DNA of 64,000 bases from Nocardia grenadensis NBRC 108939 (GTDB lineage: Bacteria; Actinomycetota; Actinomycetes; Mycobacteriales; Mycobacteriaceae). The notes under the pieces are model-generated. The model saw only the letters and a program-made list of their open reading frames with translations, had not been told where the DNA came from and did not search any database. Each line of letters starts with the position of its first letter. The stretch's first letter is position 1. The DNA lies in NCBI RefSeq assembly GCF_001613445.1, contig NZ_BDCJ01000010.1, forward strand, positions 186,001 to 250,000. The letters are read 5' to 3'. This document shows, piece by piece, positions 47,875 to 55,734 of this stretch. The translations under genes and the position numbers were made by a program.

Positions 47875-48492
47875 ATGACAGCCGTCAAGTCGAACCACCT
47901 TCCCGTCCCGGTCGTCGTCGACCTCTCGGTAGCCGCGCTGCGCGCCCGGTTGCACGACGCACTGGCGGTCTATATCGCAGCCATGGACTATCCACACGGC
48001 ACCGAGCACCATCGGGCACCGATGTGGACCGAGCACACCCACCGCGCGGGCTGGCACGCGGTCGCCGCGGTGGTACCCGAGGACAACGGCGAATTCGATC
48101 TACGCCATTCCCCGCTCGTCGCCATCGCCTACGGCTATCGGGGCGGCCCCCATCAGTGGTGGCAGCAGCAGGTACACGCGGGGATGCGCCGCTCCGGGTG
48201 GCCGGAGCCGGCCGCGGCGCAGTTGCTCGGCGACTATTTCGAACTCACCGAGCTCCACGTGCACCCGAGTGCGCAGGGCCGCGGTATCGGTGCGACCCTG
48301 CTCCAACAGTTGCTGCGCGACCGGCCCGAGCGGTCCGTGCTGCTGTCCACCCCGGAGGTCGGCGAGGAGGACAACCGGGCCTGGCGCCTCTACCGGCGGA
48401 TGGGTTTCCGCGACGTCCTGCGTGATTTCGTGTTCGCGGGCGACAACCGCCGCTTCGGGATCCTCGGCCGGTCGCTGCCGCTGCTGCCATGA
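47875..48492 (+). CDS. GNAT-family N-acetyltransferase
   Basis: 205 residues. The acetyl-CoA-binding motif A appears as ELHVHPSAQGRGIGATLLQQL (here LHVHPSAQGRGIG), followed by LYRRMGFRDV of motif B. The N-terminal half has Trp and His residues (HQWWQQQ) not seen in generic GNATs. Position and size correspond to Rv2170 of M. tuberculosis, which has been described as a lysine acetyltransferase; substrate here unknown. The stop overlaps the ATG of the CrtO-like gene. Confidence 0.8.
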   Translation: MTAVKSNHLPVPVVVDLSVAALRARLHDALAVYIAAMDYPHGTEHHRAPMWTEHTHRAGWHAVAAVVPEDNGEFDLRHSPLVAIAYGYRGGPHQWWQQQVHAGMRRSGWPEPAAAQLLGDYFELTELHVHPSAQGRGIGATLLQQLLRDRPERSVLLSTPEVGEEDNRAWRLYRRMGFRDVLRDFVFAGDNRRFGILGRSLPLLP

Positions 48493-50054
48493 CTGTGATG
48501 ATCATCGGTTCCGGCCACAACGCGCTGGTGGCGGCCTGTTATCTGGCGCGGGAGGGCCGCCGGGTCCACGTCCTGGAAAGCGATACGGTCCTGGGCGGGG
48601 CCGTATCGACCGTGGAGCGTTTCCCCGGCCATCGGGTCGATCGGGGCTCCTCGGCGCATCTGATGGTCCGGCACACCGGGATCATCGAGGAACTCGAGCT
48701 GGAGCGCTTCGGGCTGCGGTACCTCGACTGCGATCCCTGGGCCTTCGCCCCGGCCTGCCCGGAGACCGGAGCGCCGCCGATCGTATTCCACCGCGATCCG
48801 GAGCGGACCTGTGCGTCGGTGGCCGCCGCCTGTGGCGACCGCGACGCCGCGGCCTACCGGCGCTTCGTGGACGTCTGGGCGCCGCGGGCCCGGCGGGTGA
48901 TGCGTTCGTTCGGCGGCGCGCCCACCGGGGGCCGGCTGCTGCGGTCGTTCTGGGGGCTGGACGCCCGCGACGGCGGCAGCGCGCTGTCCCGGGAGTTCCT
49001 GCAGTCCGGTGACGCGCTACTGGACACCTGGTTCGACGACGAGCGACTGAAGGCGGCACTGGCGTGGTTCGGGGCGCAGTCGGGGCCGCCCATGTCCGAA
49101 CCCGGCACGGCACCGATGGTGGCGTTCGCGGCGCTCATGCACACGCTGCCGCCCGGCCGGGCGGTGGGCGGCAGCGGTGCGCTCACCGAGGCACTGGTGG
49201 CCCGGCTGCGCGGCGACGGCGGCGAGGTCACGGCCGGTGACGCGGTCACCGCCCTGACCCGCCGGGTCGACGGCTGGCGGGTCCGCACCGCGGCCGGACG
49301 CGAATATACCGCCGATACGGTGATCGCGGGCACCCATATCCTCACCACACTGGAACTCTTACGCGCGGGCGGCTTCGATCCGGAACCCCTGCGACGGTGG
49401 CAGCGGCGGATTCGGGTGGGCCCCGGAATCGGCATGGTGGTGCGGGCCGCGACCAGCGATATCCCTCGATACCCGGGTGCGACACCCGCCGAATCGGCGA
49501 CCGGACTGCAATTGCTGGTCTCGGATCGGCGCCGGCTGGCGCTGGCGCACGGCAGTGCGCTGGGCGGCCGGTTACCGCCCCGGCCCGTCGTACTCGCCAT
49601 GAGTTTCAGCGCATTGGACCCGAGTATCGCACCCGCCGGGCAGCATCAGCTCTCGCTGTGGTCGCAGTGGCACCCCTACCGGCTCGCCGAGGACGGCGGA
49701 TGGGCCCGGCACGCCGAATCCGAAGCGGACCGGATCATCGGCGAACTGGATCGGTACGCGCCCGGGTTCGCGGACTCGGTGCTGGACCGGCATATCCAGA
49801 CGCCGGTGGACCTGGAGCGCGAGATGGGGCTACGCGGCGGCAATGTTATGCATGTGGAGATGAGTCTGGACCAGATGATGCTGTGGCGGCCGCTGCCGGA
49901 ACTGTCCGGGCAGCGGGTGCCCGGCGCGCCCGGGCTCTACCTGACCGGTGCGTCGACCCATCCCGGCGGCGGCGTGTCCGGTGCCAGCGGGCGTACCGCC
50001 GCGCGCCTGGTACTGCGCGACAGTCGCGGGATCCGCCGGTGGGTACGCCGCTAG
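48489..50054 (+). CDS. CrtO/CrtI-like FAD-dependent oxidoreductase
   Basis: 521 residues of the carotenoid desaturase/ketolase superfamily. The N-terminal FAD motif is IIGSGHNALVAACYLA, followed by GGAVSTVERFPGHRVDRG. The C-terminal motif is GLYLTGASTHPGGGVSGASG. The GHNALVAA variant is closer to the CrtO-type ketolase and PYROXD2 branch than to CrtI. A carotenoid ketolase or desaturase role is inferred from the adjacent cruF and glycosyltransferase genes. ATG 48489 overlaps the GNAT stop (ATGA); the 3' end overlaps cruF by 16 nt. Absent from the corresponding M. tuberculosis locus. Confidence 0.75.
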   Translation: MTVMIIGSGHNALVAACYLAREGRRVHVLESDTVLGGAVSTVERFPGHRVDRGSSAHLMVRHTGIIEELELERFGLRYLDCDPWAFAPACPETGAPPIVFHRDPERTCASVAAACGDRDAAAYRRFVDVWAPRARRVMRSFGGAPTGGRLLRSFWGLDARDGGSALSREFLQSGDALLDTWFDDERLKAALAWFGAQSGPPMSEPGTAPMVAFAALMHTLPPGRAVGGSGALTEALVARLRGDGGEVTAGDAVTALTRRVDGWRVRTAAGREYTADTVIAGTHILTTLELLRAGGFDPEPLRRWQRRIRVGPGIGMVVRAATSDIPRYPGATPAESATGLQLLVSDRRRLALAHGSALGGRLPPRPVVLAMSFSALDPSIAPAGQHQLSLWSQWHPYRLAEDGGWARHAESEADRIIGELDRYAPGFADSVLDRHIQTPVDLEREMGLRGGNVMHVEMSLDQMMLWRPLPELSGQRVPGAPGLYLTGASTHPGGGVSGASGRTAARLVLRDSRGIRRWVRR

Positions 50055-50881
50055 CCGGTCCGGCGGCCGGGCGGTGGCGGGACCTCCTGCCCGCCGGTTT
50101 GCTCGTCGTGCTGGTCGGCACCCAGATCGCCTACCCGCTGACCACTGGTCCGGCCCGTGACGCGGTGACGGTGGCCGTGGTCCTGCTGACCGCCGGTACG
50201 GCCCTGCTGCACGCGGCGGTGACGCGCGGGATCGGCTACGCGGCCGGATTCCTGGTGATCGTCTCCGGAGTCGGCCTGGTCGCCGAGGCGGTGGGCACGG
50301 CGACCGGGATACCGTTCGGCGCCTACGACTACGCGGACGGACGGATCGGACCACAACTGTTCGATGTTCCGCTGGTGGTCCCGCTCGCGTGGACCGGCGG
50401 GCTGTATCCGATCTGGGTGGTCACGGGCCTGCTGTGCCCGCGACCGGCGGCGCGGATCGGCGCGACCGCGGTGGGCGCGGTGGGCTGGGATCTGTTCCTG
50501 GATCCCCAGATGGTGGCCGACGGTCAGTGGCATTGGCAGAACACCGATTCGGGGCTGCCCGGCCTGGCTGCCGTCCCGTACACCAACTATCTCGGCTGGC
50601 TGGCGGTGGCGGCGGTGATGGCCGCGGCACTCACTTTCTGGGAGCGAACCGCGCGCGGAGCCGAACGGCCCGCGGTCCCGATCCTGATGTTCCTGTGGAC
50701 CTGGCTCGGCTCCGCGCTGGCCCACGCCGTGTTTCTCGGCCTGCCGTATTCGGCCGGCTACGGGAGCGTCGTCCTCGGGTTTCTCGGGGTTCCGCTGCTG
50801 GTCCGGCTGGTACGCGACGCCACCGGACGCGGGGCCGGGCACGATCGGCGAACCGTCGGGCCCGTCGCATGGCGTCGGTGA
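50039..50881 (+). CDS. cruF: Carotenoid biosynthesis protein, CruF-like (DUF422)
   Basis: Integral membrane protein of 280 residues with about seven hydrophobic segments. FGAYDYADGRIGPQLFDVPL and GWDLFLDPQMVADGQWHW contain the conserved Asp, Tyr and Trp residues of the CruF/DUF422 carotenoid 1',2'-hydratase family, which adds water to the end of acyclic psi groups. The GTG at 50039 overlaps the preceding gene by 16 nt. LppM follows 17 nt downstream. Substrate is inferred; a hydroxylated psi end would be the attachment point for the glycosyltransferase encoded at 51674. Confidence 0.82.
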   Translation: MGTPLAGPAAGRWRDLLPAGLLVVLVGTQIAYPLTTGPARDAVTVAVVLLTAGTALLHAAVTRGIGYAAGFLVIVSGVGLVAEAVGTATGIPFGAYDYADGRIGPQLFDVPLVVPLAWTGGLYPIWVVTGLLCPRPAARIGATAVGAVGWDLFLDPQMVADGQWHWQNTDSGLPGLAAVPYTNYLGWLAVAAVMAAALTFWERTARGAERPAVPILMFLWTWLGSALAHAVFLGLPYSAGYGSVVLGFLGVPLLVRLVRDATGRGAGHDRRTVGPVAWRR

Positions 50882-50897
50882 GTTCCGGCCTGGCACC

Positions 50898-51677
50898 ATG
50901 TCATCCGTGCCTCCGAGTCCCGTTACCGCGAAACCCGGCTCCCCGGTCCCCGCTCCGCGCTCGCGCCGCCCACTGCGCGCGCGGATAGCCGCCGTCCTCG
51001 TCCTGGCCGCCCTGCTCACCCCGGCGCTGGCCGGCTGCCTGCGCGTCCAGGCCTCGATGGGTCTGTCGTCCAACGACCGGGTGTCCGGCCGGATCGTGGC
51101 CGCGGTCGTCCCGGAGAACAGTGAGGACAAGGGTCCGCAGCTCACCGCCCCCGATGCCCTGGCGGCCAAGGTGCGTATCGAGCCGTACAACCAGGACGGC
51201 TACATCGGCAGCGAGGTGTACTTCGACGATCTCAACTTCGGCGAAGTGGAACAGCTGTCGCAGCTCTCGGAGCAGACACAGGGCCTGTTCGACCTGAAGT
51301 TCCAGCGCAACGGCGACCTGGTGAGCCTCAACGGCCGGGTGGACCTGGAGACTCTGGCCCCGCACGGCTCCGATGTGCAGCTGAGTGTGGCGTTCCCGGC
51401 CCGGGTCGCCAAGACCAACGGTAATCGCGAGGGCGATTCGGTGGTCTCGTGGAAACTGCCCGCCGGCGAGGTCAGTACCGTCCGCGCCGAGGTCGGTTAC
51501 GCCGATCCGAACACGCGGTCCTTCGCGGGCTGGGCCGGCATCGTCGGCGGTATCACCCTCGCGGTCGCGGCCGTGGTCATCGCCCTCGCCTTTGTGGACC
51601 GCAATCCGCCCCGACCGGGCGCGCCGGCCGGTTTCTCCTTGCGACGCTGGTGGGACGAGGTCAAATCCAACGCATGA
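50898..51677 (+). CDS. lppM: LppM-family lipoprotein
   Basis: 259 residues. A signal peptide ends in the lipobox LAGC (about residues 44-47). The exported LppM domain (about 50-205) contains SEVYFDDLNFGEVEQL, and a C-terminal helix (about 213-235) is followed by a short basic tail. The M. tuberculosis homologue (Rv2171) affects phagosome maturation and folds as a lipid-transfer-like domain. The start is GTG 50898 or a nearby alternative. Its stop overlaps the glycosyltransferase ATG (ATGA). Confidence 0.85.
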   Translation: MSSVPPSPVTAKPGSPVPAPRSRRPLRARIAAVLVLAALLTPALAGCLRVQASMGLSSNDRVSGRIVAAVVPENSEDKGPQLTAPDALAAKVRIEPYNQDGYIGSEVYFDDLNFGEVEQLSQLSEQTQGLFDLKFQRNGDLVSLNGRVDLETLAPHGSDVQLSVAFPARVAKTNGNREGDSVVSWKLPAGEVSTVRAEVGYADPNTRSFAGWAGIVGGITLAVAAVVIALAFVDRNPPRPGAPAGFSLRRWWDEVKSNA

Positions 51678-52867
51678 GACCGCGGGCGCGGCGGTGGTGC
51701 CGGCGCGCGGTGACCGGCGGGACCGGTTTCGCCGTGGCCGGTGCCGTGCTCACCGCCTGGAACCTACGCACCGTACCGCGGCTGTCCCCGCCACCCGCCC
51801 CGGTCACCGAGAACGTCACGGTCTGCGTACCCGCGCGGGACGAGGCCGCCCTCCTACCCGGTCTGATCGCCGATCTGCGCGCGCAGATCGGGATAGCTCG
51901 ATTGCGCATCCTGGTCCTCGACGATGCCTCCGGCGACGACACCGCCGAGCACGCACTGCGGGCGATGGACGGCGACCCGCGCTGCGAGCTGCTGCGCGGT
52001 ACCGCCGGGCCGCCGCCGGGCTGGACCGGCAAAGCCGCCGCCTGCGCCGCCCTCGCCGAGCACGCACGGCGGGCCGGCGGCGGAACCGGGGTACTGGTCT
52101 TCCTCGATGCCGATGTCCGGCTCGCACCCACCGCGCTCGCCGCGGCGGTGACGTGTCTCCGGGAGCGCGGCGTCGCATTGCTGGCGCCCTGGCCGCGGCA
52201 GGAGGCGGAGACCGTGGCCGAACGCCTGGTGCAACCGCTGCTGTGCTGGTCGTGGGCGTCCACGCTGCCGGTCGCCCGGGCCGATCGCGGTACCCGGACC
52301 TCGACCGTGGTGTCCTGTGGCCAGTTCCTGGTGTTCGACGCGGCGCGATATCGCGCGATCGGCGGTCACGCGACGGTCGCCGGCAGCCTCACCGAAGATC
52401 TCGATATCGCGCGGGCCCTGCGCCGCGCCGGCCACCGGACCGCGGTGGCGGCCGCGGGTGGCCTGGCGCGCACCCGGATGTACCGGAACGCGCAGGAACT
52501 GGTGACCGGCTACGACCGCTGGCTCTGGTCGGCCTACGGCGGTTCGGCCGCCGGCGGGGTCGCGGTGGGCGCCCTCGCCGCATGGGCGTACTGGCTGCCT
52601 CCGATAACGGCCGTAGTGGGCCGCGGCCGGCTGCGCCGAATCGGCCTGCTCGGATACACCGCCGCGGTCACGGGTCGGCTACTGGCCCGCACCCTGGAGT
52701 CGGGCCGCGGACCGGACCGCGGCGACCTCGCCGACGCTCTCGTCCACCCCGTCTCGGTCGCCACCTACCTGACGCTGTGGCAACACTCACACCGCGCCCG
52801 CCGCCACGGCGCGCTGACCTGGCGGGGACGCCGTCTGATACCCGGCCAAGAGCTGGATTCTCGATGA
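51674..52867 (+). CDS. Family 2 glycosyltransferase, CruC-like
   Basis: 397 residues. An N-terminal hydrophobic helix (about 15-33) is followed by a GT-A domain: VTVCVPARDEAALLPG, VLDDASGDDT, the DxD motif LDADVRL (Asp145-Asp147) and SLTEDLDIARALRRAG. Hydrophobic segments near the C-terminus suggest membrane association. The similarity to CruC-type carotenoid glycosyltransferases and its place two genes from cruF suggest transfer of a sugar to a hydroxylated carotenoid. Lipid or lipoglycan acceptors remain possible. The start overlaps the lppM stop. Confidence 0.75.
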   Translation: MRPRARRWCRRAVTGGTGFAVAGAVLTAWNLRTVPRLSPPPAPVTENVTVCVPARDEAALLPGLIADLRAQIGIARLRILVLDDASGDDTAEHALRAMDGDPRCELLRGTAGPPPGWTGKAAACAALAEHARRAGGGTGVLVFLDADVRLAPTALAAAVTCLRERGVALLAPWPRQEAETVAERLVQPLLCWSWASTLPVARADRGTRTSTVVSCGQFLVFDAARYRAIGGHATVAGSLTEDLDIARALRRAGHRTAVAAAGGLARTRMYRNAQELVTGYDRWLWSAYGGSAAGGVAVGALAAWAYWLPPITAVVGRGRLRRIGLLGYTAAVTGRLLARTLESGRGPDRGDLADALVHPVSVATYLTLWQHSHRARRHGALTWRGRRLIPGQELDSR

Positions 52868-52878
52868 TTCTTGGTCTT

Positions 52879-52893
52879 GTGCCCATCGGGCAC
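52879..52893 (+). terminator. Small hairpin after the glycosyltransferase gene
   Basis: GTGCCC-ATC-GGGCAC, 6-bp stem with a 3-nt loop, 12 nt after the stop codon. Further GC-rich pairing follows. A plausible weak terminator. Confidence 0.35.
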
Positions 52894-52968
52894 CCGGCCG
52901 GATGATGAACCCGCCCGGCACGACCGGCGGGCGGGGCCTCGCGGCCCGGGTTTCGAGGAGGCTGCACC

Positions 52969-53328
52969 ATGACCATCGTCGGCCACACCAGCGTCGATAC
53001 CACGTGGACGCAATGGCTCGAGCGGTGCTCGATCCGGCTGCGCAGCCCGCACGGCACCAACGAACCGGTCGCCCGCCACCAGCTCGGCGAATCACCGGAG
53101 CTGCTGCCGGGCCTGCCCGGTACCTGGTGGGTCATCGACGGCCGAGTGTTCATCGCGGCCAAGCCCGGCGACCGCCTAGACCACGCCGGTGAGCGGATCG
53201 CGGGGATAGAGATCCTCGACCCGGTCGAAGGCGCCCCCGGACTCATTCTGCGCCACGACGACCACGCGCTCGAAGTGGTCCGCCGGGGCGCCCGGATCGC
53301 CGTCCACGTCTACGCCCCGGCCGACTGA
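52969..53328 (+). CDS. Hypothetical protein, 119 residues
   Basis: Starts at ATG 52969, with GAGGAGG 7 nt upstream. Soluble; PGTWWVIDGRVFIAAKPGDRL and two Val/Leu-rich strands (LILRHDDHALEVV, IAVHVYAP) suggest a small beta-rich domain. No signal peptide or membrane helix. I do not recognise the family. It sits between the glycosyltransferase and a convergent metF-like gene, 23 bp apart at their 3' ends. Confidence 0.6.
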   Translation: MTIVGHTSVDTTWTQWLERCSIRLRSPHGTNEPVARHQLGESPELLPGLPGTWWVIDGRVFIAAKPGDRLDHAGERIAGIEILDPVEGAPGLILRHDDHALEVVRRGARIAVHVYAPAD

Positions 53329-53351
53329 GCGCACCGCCCGGCCGGCGTCGC

Positions 53352-54353
53352 TCAGGCGCTGATCGGCGCGGCGGTGACGCCGTACCCCAGATTGGCCAGC
53401 ACCTCACTGGTCGCCTTGGCGAAGTTCAGGGTGATGAAGTGCAGGCACGGTGCGCCCTCGGCGATCAACCGTTCCCCCATCTCGGTGGCGATCTCGATAC
53501 CCGCGGCCCGGACCGCGGCGCGATCCTCCTCCGCTCCGGAACCGGCGGCCCGGTGCAGCCGTTCGACCACCCGTTCCGGCAGCGGCCGGCCGCACAACTG
53601 CTCGGCACGCTCGACCGTGCGCAGCGAGGTGATCGGCATCAGTTCCGGGATGATCGGTTTGGCACCCTCCACCGGATCCAGGGCGGCGACCCGGTCGCGC
53701 AGCCGCAGATAATCGTCGACGTCGAAGAACATCTGGGTGATGGAATACTCCGCGCCCGCACGCAGCTTCGCCGTCAGATGGGCGGTGTCGTGGTCGAGAT
53801 CGAGCGAACGGTGGTGTCCCTGCGGGAACGAGGCGACCCCCACATGGAAATCGCCCAGGTCGCGCACGATGCGCACCAGTTCCTCGGCGTACTCGACCCC
53901 GTCGGGATGTTTATGCCATTCGCCCAGCGGATCACCCGGCGGATCACCGCGCAGCACGAGAATATTGGTGATTCCGGAATCGGCGTAGGCCCCGACGATC
54001 GACCGCAACTCGGCGACGCTGTGCCCAACCGCCGTGAGATGGCCGACCGGTAGCAGGGTGGTCTGCAGGGCGAGCTCACCGGTGACCCGCACCGTGCGTT
54101 CCCGGGTGCTCCCACCGGCACCATAGGTCATCGAGACGAACGCCGGATGCATCCGCTCGAACGTGCGCACCGCCCGCCACAACCGCTGCTCGCCCGCCTC
54201 GTCGCGGGGCGGGGAGAACTCCACGGAGAACGGCACCGCGCCGCCGGCGTGCCGGTCCAGGCTCTGCACGACCGAAGGCGTCGTGGAGACGTCCGGTGAC
54301 GTGGGGGATGGCCGACCGGGGGTCGGGAGTCCCCGCGCGTTGTCGAAACTCAC
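53352..54353 (-). CDS. metF: 5,10-methylenetetrahydrofolate reductase
   Basis: Reduces methylene-THF to methyl-THF for methionine synthesis. 333 residues, full length. FSVEFSPPRDEAGE at the N-terminus contains the catalytic Glu, VSMTYGAGGSTRERT follows, LRGDPPG lies in the middle and ITQMFFDVDDYLR is a barrel motif. It occupies the position of Rv2172c but looks like a canonical flavin-type MetF. The GTG start at 54353 lies 6 nt after TAGACT, suggesting a leaderless transcript. Confidence 0.9.
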   Translation of the reverse strand: MSFDNARGLPTPGRPSPTSPDVSTTPSVVQSLDRHAGGAVPFSVEFSPPRDEAGEQRLWRAVRTFERMHPAFVSMTYGAGGSTRERTVRVTGELALQTTLLPVGHLTAVGHSVAELRSIVGAYADSGITNILVLRGDPPGDPLGEWHKHPDGVEYAEELVRIVRDLGDFHVGVASFPQGHHRSLDLDHDTAHLTAKLRAGAEYSITQMFFDVDDYLRLRDRVAALDPVEGAKPIIPELMPITSLRTVERAEQLCGRPLPERVVERLHRAAGSGAEEDRAAVRAAGIEIATEMGERLIAEGAPCLHFITLNFAKATSEVLANLGYGVTAAPISA

Positions 54354-54359
54354 CGGCCC

Positions 54360-54365
54360 AGTCTA
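54360..54365 (-). promoter_or_regulatory. Leaderless-type -10 box of metF
   Basis: TAGACT on the minus strand, 6 nt before the GTG at 54353. Confidence 0.4.
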
Positions 54366-54575
54366 GAGCCGTCCGGTATCGATCCCGATTCCCTCCCATC
54401 GCCGCCACCGGATCCGCGCCATGGGCGCGCGCGTATTCTGCGATCAAGGTCCCGCCGCCACGGCGGGCGCACGTGGGTGGCTCCCGCGGCTACCGGCGCC
54501 ACCGGTTCCGGTAGCCGCGCGCCCACGCATTCGACGATCTGGGAGGTCACCCTGTCAGCCGGAACCGGTATACCG

Positions 54576-55676
54576 ATGCGGTCGGGGCCCATCGTGGCCG
54601 TTCCCGGGACGGCGGCGTTCGCCACGGCCGTGGAGCAGACGCTCACCGAATTCTTCGCCGGCCGCCGCGACCCGGTCGCCGAATTGGGCCCGGTATTCGC
54701 CGACAGTGTCGAGGCCCTGGAATCGTTCACGCTGCGCGGCGGCAAGCGCACCCGACCGGGTTTCGCGTGGATGGGCTGGCTGGGTGCGGGCGGCGATCCC
54801 GCGAGCGCCGAGGCGGTGGCCGTGCTCCGGGCCTGTTCGGCCCTGGAACTCGTCCAGGCCTGCGCGCTGATCCACGACGACATCATCGACTACTCGCGCA
54901 CCCGGCGCCGCTTCCCGACCGTGCACGTGGACTTCGAACAGCGGCATCGACAGGCGGGCTGGGCCGGAGATTCCGCCCACTACGGGGAATCGGTGGCCGT
55001 CCTGCTCGGTGATCTGGCACTGGCCTGGGCCGACGATATGGTGCACGACGCCGGCTTGGACGCGGCGGCGCTGGCTCGCTTCGCCCCGGTGTGGGCGCGG
55101 ATGCGCACCGAGGTCCTGGGCGGGCAGTTGCTCGATGTCCACGGCGAGGCCAGCGGCGACGAATCGGTGGCCGCGGCGCTGCGGATCAATCGGTACAAGA
55201 CCGCCGCCTACACCGTGGAACGTCCACTGCATCTCGGTGGGGCGCTCGCCGACGCCGACCCCGGGCTCATCGCCGCCTACCGCACCTACGGCACCGATAT
55301 CGGGATCGCCTTCCAGCTTCGCGACGATCTCCTGGGTGTTTTCGGTGATCCCGCCGTGACCGGTAAACCGTCCGGTGACGATCTGCGGGAGGGTAAACGC
55401 ACCGTACTCGTCGCGGAGGCGCTGCAGCGCGCCGCGGAAACGGACCCGGCCGCCGGCGACACCTTGCGCGGCGCGATCGGTACCGACCTGTCGGACGCGC
55501 AGGTCGGCGAATTGCGCGCGCTGCTCCTCGAACTCGGGGCGGTCGACGCGGTGGAGGCCAGGATCAGCGCACTCACCGAGCAGGGTCTGGGCGCGATCGA
55601 CGCCAGTTCCGCGACGCCGGAGGCGAAGACCCGGCTGCGCGAGATGGCCTTGGCGGCCACCCGGCGCGCGGCGTGA
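54576..55676 (+). CDS. Trans-polyprenyl diphosphate synthase (IdsA2-like)
   Basis: Condenses isopentenyl diphosphate with allylic diphosphates. About 366 residues from ATG 54576. The first Asp-rich motif IHDDIIDYS is at about 100-107; the residues before it and GGKRTRPGF near 56 fit short-chain (GGPP-type) synthases. The second motif is FQLRDDLLGVFGD. Corresponds in position to idsA2 (Rv2173). Here it directly precedes crtI and lies near crtB, so GGPP for carotenoids is a likely product. The start is uncertain: GGGAGG sits just before a possible non-canonical CTG at 54552, and the frame is open to ATG 54477. Confidence 0.88.
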   Translation: MRSGPIVAVPGTAAFATAVEQTLTEFFAGRRDPVAELGPVFADSVEALESFTLRGGKRTRPGFAWMGWLGAGGDPASAEAVAVLRACSALELVQACALIHDDIIDYSRTRRRFPTVHVDFEQRHRQAGWAGDSAHYGESVAVLLGDLALAWADDMVHDAGLDAAALARFAPVWARMRTEVLGGQLLDVHGEASGDESVAAALRINRYKTAAYTVERPLHLGGALADADPGLIAAYRTYGTDIGIAFQLRDDLLGVFGDPAVTGKPSGDDLREGKRTVLVAEALQRAAETDPAAGDTLRGAIGTDLSDAQVGELRALLLELGAVDAVEARISALTEQGLGAIDASSATPEAKTRLREMALAATRRAA

Positions 55677-55734
55677 CCGGCGGTAGGCCGGACACCGCCG
55701 CGGCGGCGCACCGGTACGAGCGGAAGGACCCGTC

